NCBI GenBank assembly: GCA_002325605.1
Contig: DCSM01000098.1
Span: 20,155-29,276, forward strand
Source of the DNA: Chloroflexaceae bacterium UBA1466
Lineage (GTDB): Bacteria > Chloroflexota > Chloroflexia > Chloroflexales > Chloroflexaceae
Length of the DNA: 9,122 nucleotides
Reading direction: 5' to 3'
The position numbers were made by a program, and so were the translations under genes. This document shows, piece by piece, positions 4,460 to 9,122 of this stretch. Each line of letters opens with the position of its first letter. Position 1 is the stretch's first letter. The notes below the pieces were generated by a model, which was given only the letters and a program-made list of their open reading frames with translations, made no database searches and was not told where the DNA came from.

Positions 4460-7129
4460 TCAGGAACTTTCCCGAATAGAATATCTTTTTTCGGCAAACC
4501 AAGCCAAAAAGACTTCTACCACTTTGGGGTCAAAATGGGAACCCGATTTAGCAGAAATGTAGCCATAAACCTCGCTGGCCGAGCAAGGGCGACGATAAGG
4601 CCGATTGCTTTGAAGCGCATCCCAGACATCAACCACCGCAAAAATCCGCGCCGCCAGGGGAATATCATCTCCGCGCAGCCCGCGGGGGTAGCCGGTCCCA
4701 TCCCACCTTTCGTGATGACAATAGGGAATATCTAAGGCGGGCCGGAGATAAGCAATGGGTGAAAGCATCTCATAGGCATAGAGCGGGTGAAGCCGCATAA
4801 TCATCCACTCTTCATCGGTAAGTGGGCCGGGCTTGAGCAAGATCGAGTCCGGAATACCCATTTTGCCAATATCGTGCAACAAAGCTCCCCGCCGAATGTG
4901 AACCAACTCTGGCTCACCGATTCCTATTTTGCGGGCCAGAAAGAGCGTCATCTCCGTTACGCGCTGCGAATGGCCTTCCGTTTCGTGGTCGCGCAGGTCG
5001 AGAACCCGCGACCAACCCTCGATAGTCGCTTCGTAAGCCAGGGCGAGTTCGGCATTGGAATGCTGGAGATGAGCAAAAAGTTCGGCATTGTCAATGGCAA
5101 TCGCGCCTTGCACAGCAGCGGCTTCCAGAAATTCCAGCCATTCTGGGTCAGGTTCAAGCGGCGTGCGATGGAAAATCTCAAAGACTCCCTTGACTTGCCC
5201 TTTGGCAATCAACGGGATAACGTGGTAGGTAACAAAGTGTTCCGCTGCAAATTGTACCGCACGAGGGTCGGGCAGAAGGGGGTAAGTGGCTTGCTGATCC
5301 CCCTTCAGAGTCGGGCCCCAAGCCAGAATCCGCCGTTCCAGGGCCGCCCGCCCCGCATAGCCTTCCCCTAAACGAATATGGACACTGCGTAAGGCCGTCG
5401 TATAAAAGCCCCGCGCCGCGCCCCATTCCAACAACTGGGTATGCGGGTTGAGAAGCAAAATATCCGCCGCGCTGGCCCCAAGTTGCACGATAACCTGGGC
5501 CAAAAGAATGTCGAGCGTGACCCGCAAATCAAAACTGCTACTAATCGCTCGGTCAATCGTATGCAGCGAAGCCAAGCGTTTCAGGCGTTGCTCAGTTTGT
5601 TCAAAGAGGGTGGCCCGATGAATCGCATTGGCCGCAATATCGCCGATAGCGGCCAGCAGCCGACATTCATCATCCTGCATCTGGGTAGCTCGCCCGACCC
5701 AAAGCGTGCCGACGGTTTGGCCCTGCACAATTAAGGGCACATGGGAGATGGCGGGCTTATGGGCATGAAGGGCGTGGGAAAAAAAGCTCAAAGTAGCTTC
5801 CACGCGCTCGGTTGGCTGAAGCCGTCGCCCCGTGGCCACCGACCAATCCCCCCGCCCCAACTCGATTATAACTTCATTCGTCATGGGGTCGTTCATCGCC
5901 AAGGCCGCGCCTTCGGCTTTGAAAAGCAAAATTAGCTGGGCCAAAATAATGGGAAGCATATCCGCCCGCGTGTGGGCCGCCCGCAACGCATTGGCTACCG
6001 TGACCAGCCCTTCTAACTCATGTTCGCGGCGCTTGCGTTCGGTAATATCTTCCTTCACCGCCAAGAAATGCGTAATCGTTCCCTGGTTATCAGTGATCGA
6101 CGAAATCGAGGCTAATTCCCAATAGAATTCTCCATTTTTGCGGACATTATGAAATTCGCCATGCCATTCGTTGCCCGCCTTAATGGTTTCCCACAATTTC
6201 TTATATTGGGCTTCGGCCATTTTGCCCGATTTTAGGATGCGGGGGTTTAAGCCCACCGCTTCCGCAGGGGTATAACCCGTGGTTTGCTCAAAACGGGGAT
6301 TAACATACTCGATATTGCCTTCTACATCCGTGATCACAATCGTACTTGGGCTTTGCTCTACGGCCCGCGAAAGTTTCCGAATCTGATCTTCGATTTGCCG
6401 TTGATTCGTAATATCCCGCAGAGAGGCCAAATTAGCCGTTTCAGCTTCCCATTCAATCTCAACCACGCGCATCTCGGCGAGGACTTTGTGGCCTCTGAGG
6501 GGCGAAAAATCAAGCTCAAGGACTTTCTTTGGCTCCAGCGGAAAGCCAAAGGGTTTGCCAAGCAATTCGCTCCCTGAAGCGCCAAACAAGGCTTCTGCCG
6601 CAGGGTTGACAAACCGCATATAGCCCGCTTGATCAACCACAACCATGCCATCCACATTGCTGGCAATGATATGGCGGAATTGGTTTTCGCTTTGCCGTAA
6701 GGCCTGCTCAATCTGTTTGTGCTTGGTAAGATCTTCCAAAGCACCAGCGTAATAAAGGATTTCACCCGCACGGGCCTGCGCCATGTGGATGCTAAGGCGA
6801 CCCCAAATGATCTTTCCATCATAACGATAGACTTGCAATTCAAAGCCTTCAACAGTGTTTCCTTGGGCAACTAAGGCTTTCCACCGCTCCCGTTCTTGCG
6901 GATTAACATAGATACTCAGAACATCAGTCCGTAAAAGTGTCGCTCGATCTGGGTAGCCCAACATCCGCACCATGGCGGGGTTGACATCTAAGAATTGACC
7001 GCTGGGAGTCGTGCGATAGAGGCCGACGGGTACGCCTTCAAAGAGGCCCCGATAATCACAGCCATCGTCGTCGCAAGAACTTGCTTGGGCTTTGAGTTCG
7101 GCTTCGGTTTCCAATTGGGGTTCCAACAT
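4460..7129 (-). CDS. PAS-PAS-PAS-GAF-GAF-HD-GYP sensor, probable cyclic di-GMP phosphodiesterase
   Basis: An 889-residue soluble signalling protein expected to hydrolyse cyclic di-GMP through its HD-GYP domain in response to small-molecule or redox inputs. Domains in order are PAS1 with PAC (about 24-138), a shorter PAS2 (146-245), PAS3 with PAC (250-370, ending DITERKRREHE), GAF1 (372-512), GAF2 (518-690) and HD-GYP (696-889). The HD-GYP residues are intact: H720, the HD pair H752-D753 in LHDIGKMGIPD, H781, H805-H806 and GTGYP (811-815), then D834. There is no GGDEF, kinase or receiver domain and no membrane segment, so this is a stand-alone cytoplasmic phosphodiesterase. The ligands of the PAS and GAF domains cannot be told; no classic haem or bilin cysteine motif is evident. 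The ATG at 7129 has AAGGGA two bases upstream, close but usable. The gene is convergent with the Trm112-like gene and divergent from pdxS. Confidence 0.93.
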   Translation of the reverse strand: MLEPQLETEAELKAQASSCDDDGCDYRGLFEGVPVGLYRTTPSGQFLDVNPAMVRMLGYPDRATLLRTDVLSIYVNPQERERWKALVAQGNTVEGFELQVYRYDGKIIWGRLSIHMAQARAGEILYYAGALEDLTKHKQIEQALRQSENQFRHIIASNVDGMVVVDQAGYMRFVNPAAEALFGASGSELLGKPFGFPLEPKKVLELDFSPLRGHKVLAEMRVVEIEWEAETANLASLRDITNQRQIEDQIRKLSRAVEQSPSTIVITDVEGNIEYVNPRFEQTTGYTPAEAVGLNPRILKSGKMAEAQYKKLWETIKAGNEWHGEFHNVRKNGEFYWELASISSITDNQGTITHFLAVKEDITERKRREHELEGLVTVANALRAAHTRADMLPIILAQLILLFKAEGAALAMNDPMTNEVIIELGRGDWSVATGRRLQPTERVEATLSFFSHALHAHKPAISHVPLIVQGQTVGTLWVGRATQMQDDECRLLAAIGDIAANAIHRATLFEQTEQRLKRLASLHTIDRAISSSFDLRVTLDILLAQVIVQLGASAADILLLNPHTQLLEWGAARGFYTTALRSVHIRLGEGYAGRAALERRILAWGPTLKGDQQATYPLLPDPRAVQFAAEHFVTYHVIPLIAKGQVKGVFEIFHRTPLEPDPEWLEFLEAAAVQGAIAIDNAELFAHLQHSNAELALAYEATIEGWSRVLDLRDHETEGHSQRVTEMTLFLARKIGIGEPELVHIRRGALLHDIGKMGIPDSILLKPGPLTDEEWMIMRLHPLYAYEMLSPIAYLRPALDIPYCHHERWDGTGYPRGLRGDDIPLAARIFAVVDVWDALQSNRPYRRPCSASEVYGYISAKSGSHFDPKVVEVFLAWFAEKRYSIRESS

Positions 7130-7175
7130 AGTCCCTTATTTGGTAGGCAAAAGCTTTTTGTCTCTGCGTCAAGCA

Positions 7176-7184
7176 ACTATAGCA
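7176..7184 (-). promoter_or_regulatory. Candidate extended -10 promoter of the HD-GYP gene
   Basis: Read on the minus strand the bases are TGCTATAGT, an extended -10 identical to the one found before the NYN-LOTUS gene. A -35 at 17 bases is poor (TGGTAC). The expected start near 7168 gives a leader of about 40 bases containing the AAGGGA ribosome-binding site. Confidence 0.35.
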
Positions 7185-7248
7185 TATTTAGCTGAATCGT
7201 ACCAGAAAACCCCGTTTTTAGGCCGGCACTGAAGAGCGCCTTTCCCTT

Positions 7249-7277
7249 TTGTCTTCTGAAGGTTTTTAAGCTACAAT
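7249..7277 (+). promoter_or_regulatory. Candidate distal promoter of pdxST
   Basis: TTGTCT (7249-7254) and TACAAT (7272-7277) are separated by 17 bases and match the sigma-70 consensus at 4 of 6 and 5 of 6 positions. Transcription would start near 7284, about 220 bases before pdxS, just upstream of the GGGGGAA direct repeats. Confidence 0.4.
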
Positions 7278-7296
7278 AAGTGGTAGGGGAAGCTTG

Positions 7297-7324
7297 TTTG
7301 GGGGAATTTTTCTTTTTGGGGGAA
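7297..7324. repeat. 10-bp direct repeat TTTGGGGGAA, period 18, possible operator
   Basis: TTTGGGGGAA occurs exactly at 7297-7306 and 7315-7324. A shorter relative, GGGGAA, lies at 7286-7291. The repeats sit between the two candidate pdxS promoters, a place where a bound regulator could block the distal one. Alternatively they are low-complexity G and T runs of no function. Confidence 0.3.
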
Positions 7325-7374
7325 AAGAAAGAGCGTTGCACGGTTTTCTAGCCCCTAAGCCTTAAAGCGCAATT

Positions 7375-7403
7375 TTGCCCCTAGCTCTATGATATGGTAA
7401 AAT
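7375..7403 (+). promoter_or_regulatory. Candidate proximal promoter of pdxST
   Basis: TTGCCC (7375-7380) and TAAAAT (7398-7403) are 17 bases apart, matching consensus at 4 of 6 and 5 of 6 positions. TGG directly precedes the -10, giving an extended form. Transcription from about 7410 would leave a leader of about 90 bases before the ATG at 7502. Confidence 0.45.
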
Positions 7404-7501
7404 ACCCCAAAGGATAGCAAGACTCCGCCGAATGAGCGTACAGAAATGCTATTTTGGGCTATTTTTGTAGACCTGAAAATGGGCAGAAAGTGAGACTTCA
7501 A

Positions 7502-8383
7502 ATGGAAAAAGCTACTTGGAACACTAAAGTTGGTTTGGCCCAAATGCTCAAGGGGGGCGTGATCATGGATGTGGTCAACCCGGAGCAGGCTAAAATTGCG
7601 GAGGAAGCGGGAGCCGTCGCGGTGATGGCTTTAGAGCGAGTCCCTGCTGATATTCGGGCCCAGGGAGGAGTTGCCCGAATGAGCGACCCCTCCCTAATTA
7701 GCCAGATTATGGCGGCTGTCACGATTCCCGTGATGGCTAAAGCCCGCATTGGGCATTTTGTTGAAGCCCAAATTCTGGAGGTGTTAGGCATAGATTATAT
7801 TGACGAAAGTGAAGTGCTAACGCCAGCCGACGAAGAGCATCACATCAATAAACATCATTTTAAGGTTCCTTTTGTCTGTGGTTGCCGCAATTTGGGCGAA
7901 GCGCTGCGCCGCTTGAGCGAAGGAGCCGCGATGTTACGCACGAAAGGCGAAGCGGGCACGGGCAACGTTGTTGAGGCGGTGCGCCATGCGCGAGCCGTCT
8001 ACGGTGAGATTCGGCGCTTGCAAGGCATGAGCGAAGATGAGCTTTTCGTTGCGGCCAAAAATATGCAAGCACCCTATGAACTGGTGCAAGTCATTGCCAA
8101 AGCGGGCCGCTTACCTGTGGTTAATTTTGCTGCGGGCGGGATTGCTACGCCTGCCGATGCTGCTCTATTGATGCAACTGGGCGTGGATGGCGTTTTTGTC
8201 GGGAGCGGGATTTTCAAATCCGGGGATCCTGCCCGCCGCGCTAAAGCCATTGTCGAAGCTACTACGCATTTTAATGACCCTAAAATCATTGCTGAAGTCA
8301 GTAAGGATTTGGGCGAAGCAATGGTTGGCATTGAAATCAACACTATTCCCAAAGAAAAACTCTTGGCTGAACGGGGTTGGTAG
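7502..8383 (+). CDS. pdxS: Pyridoxal 5'-phosphate synthase, synthase subunit PdxS
   Basis: Builds pyridoxal 5'-phosphate from ribose 5-phosphate (or ribulose 5-phosphate), glyceraldehyde 3-phosphate and ammonia. It is the barrel subunit of the 12+12 PdxS-PdxT complex in the DXP-independent vitamin B6 route. The sequence is close to the family throughout: KGGVIMDVVNPEQAKIAEEA (18-37) with D23, VMALERVPADIR (41-52), K80 in MAKARIGHF (Schiff-base lysine, B. subtilis K81), K148 in RTKGEAGTG (B. subtilis K149), NFAAGGIATPADAALLMQLG (208-227) and VFVGSGIFKS (231-240). It ends in the typical LAERGW. I chose the ATG at 7502 (293 residues). A frame-open TTG at 7454 would add 16 residues unlike any family N-terminus. 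The ribosome-binding site is weak (AAGTGAG, 7488-7494). pdxT follows after 55 bases and is probably cotranscribed. Confidence 0.97.
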   Translation: MEKATWNTKVGLAQMLKGGVIMDVVNPEQAKIAEEAGAVAVMALERVPADIRAQGGVARMSDPSLISQIMAAVTIPVMAKARIGHFVEAQILEVLGIDYIDESEVLTPADEEHHINKHHFKVPFVCGCRNLGEALRRLSEGAAMLRTKGEAGTGNVVEAVRHARAVYGEIRRLQGMSEDELFVAAKNMQAPYELVQVIAKAGRLPVVNFAAGGIATPADAALLMQLGVDGVFVGSGIFKSGDPARRAKAIVEATTHFNDPKIIAEVSKDLGEAMVGIEINTIPKEKLLAERGW

Positions 8384-8438
8384 CTTAGAAAGCTCTAAAA
8401 TTAGGCATTCTTGTTGATTTAATTGAGATATTTTGCTT

Positions 8439-9014
8439 ATGAAAGTTGGGGTACTTGCGCTTCAAGGGGCTTTTCGGGAACATGCCGAAATGCTGAAGCA
8501 GCTTGGGCTGGTAGCCCAGCTTGTCCGTTTGCCTGAACAACTGGCAGAAGTTGACCATTTGATTATTCCAGGCGGCGAAAGCACGACTATCAGTAAGTTA
8601 CTTGTACGGTTTGGTTTGCTGGAGCCGCTGCGCCAGCGAGCGGGGCAGGATTTGGCGCTCTGGGGAACCTGCGCGGGCGCGATTTTAATGGCCCGCCAAA
8701 TTGAAGGTGGTTGGCCGAGTGGACTTTCCCACCTTGGCGTGCTGGACATCGTCATTCAGCGCAACGGCTTTGGGCGACAACTTGACAGTTTCGAGACCGA
8801 TCTTGCTCTGCCTGCGCTTGGCCCAAAACCTGTGCAGGGCATCTTTATTCGGGCCCCTGTGATTAAGACTGTGGGGCCCGAAGTCGAAGTTTTAGCCCGT
8901 TTGCCAGCCAAAGATTCAGTGGTTGCCGCACGCCAAGGCCGCTTGTTGGTGACGACTTTTCATCCTGAATTGACCACCGATGCGCGGCTGCATCGCTATT
9001 TTTTAGCTTTATAA
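8439..9014 (+). CDS. pdxT: Pyridoxal 5'-phosphate synthase, glutaminase subunit PdxT
   Basis: A class I glutamine amidotransferase that releases ammonia from glutamine and channels it to PdxS. The start is MKVGVLALQGAFREH, which matches the family N-terminus. PGGEST (44-49) forms the oxyanion-hole loop. C78 in WGTCAGA is the nucleophile, and H175 and E177 in TFHPELT complete the triad. QRNGFGRQLDSFETDL (107-122) and GIFIRAP (134-140) are also typical. The 191-residue length is normal. The ATG at 8439 is preferred over a TTG two codons upstream, because the family begins at this point. No good Shine-Dalgarno sequence precedes it, so expression may depend on the pdxS transcript and the short 55-base spacing. 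No terminator is seen after the stop. Confidence 0.96.
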   Translation: MKVGVLALQGAFREHAEMLKQLGLVAQLVRLPEQLAEVDHLIIPGGESTTISKLLVRFGLLEPLRQRAGQDLALWGTCAGAILMARQIEGGWPSGLSHLGVLDIVIQRNGFGRQLDSFETDLALPALGPKPVQGIFIRAPVIKTVGPEVEVLARLPAKDSVVAARQGRLLVTTFHPELTTDARLHRYFLAL

Positions 9015-9055
9015 GCAATAAAACAGCCCTTGGAATGTGGTGGAATCCTTCTACT

Positions 9056-9122
9056 ATGAAATCCCTGAATTTGGAATCAAATAGTCTGAAACCCAAACTC
9101 TTTTCCCCTGGAGGCCACAGCT
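9056..9122 (+). CDS. Possible start of a further gene, cut by the window edge
   Basis: An ATG at 9056 opens a frame of 22 codons that runs off the window without a stop (MKSLNLESNSLKPKLFSPGG and onward). It lies 41 bases after the pdxT stop, and GGTGGA (9039-9044) 11 bases upstream is only a poor ribosome-binding site. With no terminator after pdxT it could be the third gene of the operon. The peptide is too short for me to recognise a family, and a chance frame is equally possible. Confidence 0.28.
   Translation, partial: MKSLNLESNSLKPKLFSPGGHS

Larger units (their letters stand above)
7130..7501. other. Divergent regulatory gap between the HD-GYP gene and pdxS
   Basis: These 372 bases contain no credible gene. 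They hold one candidate minus-strand promoter, two candidate plus-strand promoters and a 10-bp direct repeat, listed separately. GCCCCTA also occurs twice (7351-7357 and 7377-7383), the second copy overlapping the -35 of the downstream promoter. No known riboswitch was recognised. A PdxR-type activator gene is not present in the window. Confidence 0.6.

Noticed and set aside
4787..5371. A 194-codon plus-strand open frame antisense to the HD-GYP gene
   Set aside because: It is a shadow of a well-supported gene with intact domains. The product resembles no known protein and has no ribosome-binding site.
7454..7501. A longer pdxS starting at the TTG at 7454
   Set aside because: The extra 16 residues do not resemble PdxS N-termini. 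The ATG at 7502 gives the standard length and keeps the Lys80 and Lys148 numbering one off from B. subtilis.
8382..8394. Hairpin AGCTT-AGA-AAGCT overlapping the pdxS stop, as a terminator or attenuator
   Set aside because: The stem is only 5 bp and AT-rich, with no T-run after it. pdxS and pdxT are expected to be expressed together.

Overview
The window is an ordinary bacterial chromosomal segment of moderate GC content (judged by eye, not counted). It carries seven genes plus the possible start of an eighth at the right edge. There is no phage, transposase, CRISPR array, tRNA or rRNA. The gene styles suggest a member of Chloroflexota, perhaps Anaerolineae-like: a long cytoplasmic PAS-PAS-PAS-GAF-GAF-HD-GYP protein, a NYN-LOTUS protein, a COG1216-type glycosyltransferase and a stand-alone trpF. 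This placement is inferred from family resemblance and no marker gene in the window proves it.

Left part (1-3860, + strand). A family 2 glycosyltransferase of the rhamnosyltransferase type comes first. After a 188-base gap with a plausible extended -10 promoter comes a 667-residue NYN-domain putative ribonuclease with a LOTUS-like domain, a long acidic linker and a C-terminal winged-helix-like domain. Its stop codon overlaps the start of trpF (phosphoribosylanthranilate isomerase, tryptophan synthesis) as ATGA, so the two are probably translationally coupled.

Middle part (3861-4459). A small membrane-anchored protein with a Trm112/YcaR-like domain follows. The metal-binding cysteines of that domain are absent. 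The gene ends at a strong intrinsic terminator with a perfect 16-bp stem. Next to the terminator is a two-hairpin inverted element resembling a REP doublet (REPIN). It lies between convergent genes.

Right part (4460-9122). On the minus strand is a large sensor protein with an intact HD-GYP domain, expected to hydrolyse cyclic di-GMP. Divergent from it, across a 372-base regulatory gap with two candidate tandem promoters and a 10-bp direct repeat, are pdxS and pdxT. These are the two subunits of pyridoxal 5'-phosphate synthase (DXP-independent vitamin B6 pathway). A reading frame opening at 9056 may be the start of the next gene.

No clearly new multi-gene system is visible. The items most worth a second look are the NYN-LOTUS/trpF coupling, the cysteine-less anchored Trm112-like protein, and the REPIN-like element, whose two hairpins differ by compensatory base changes.
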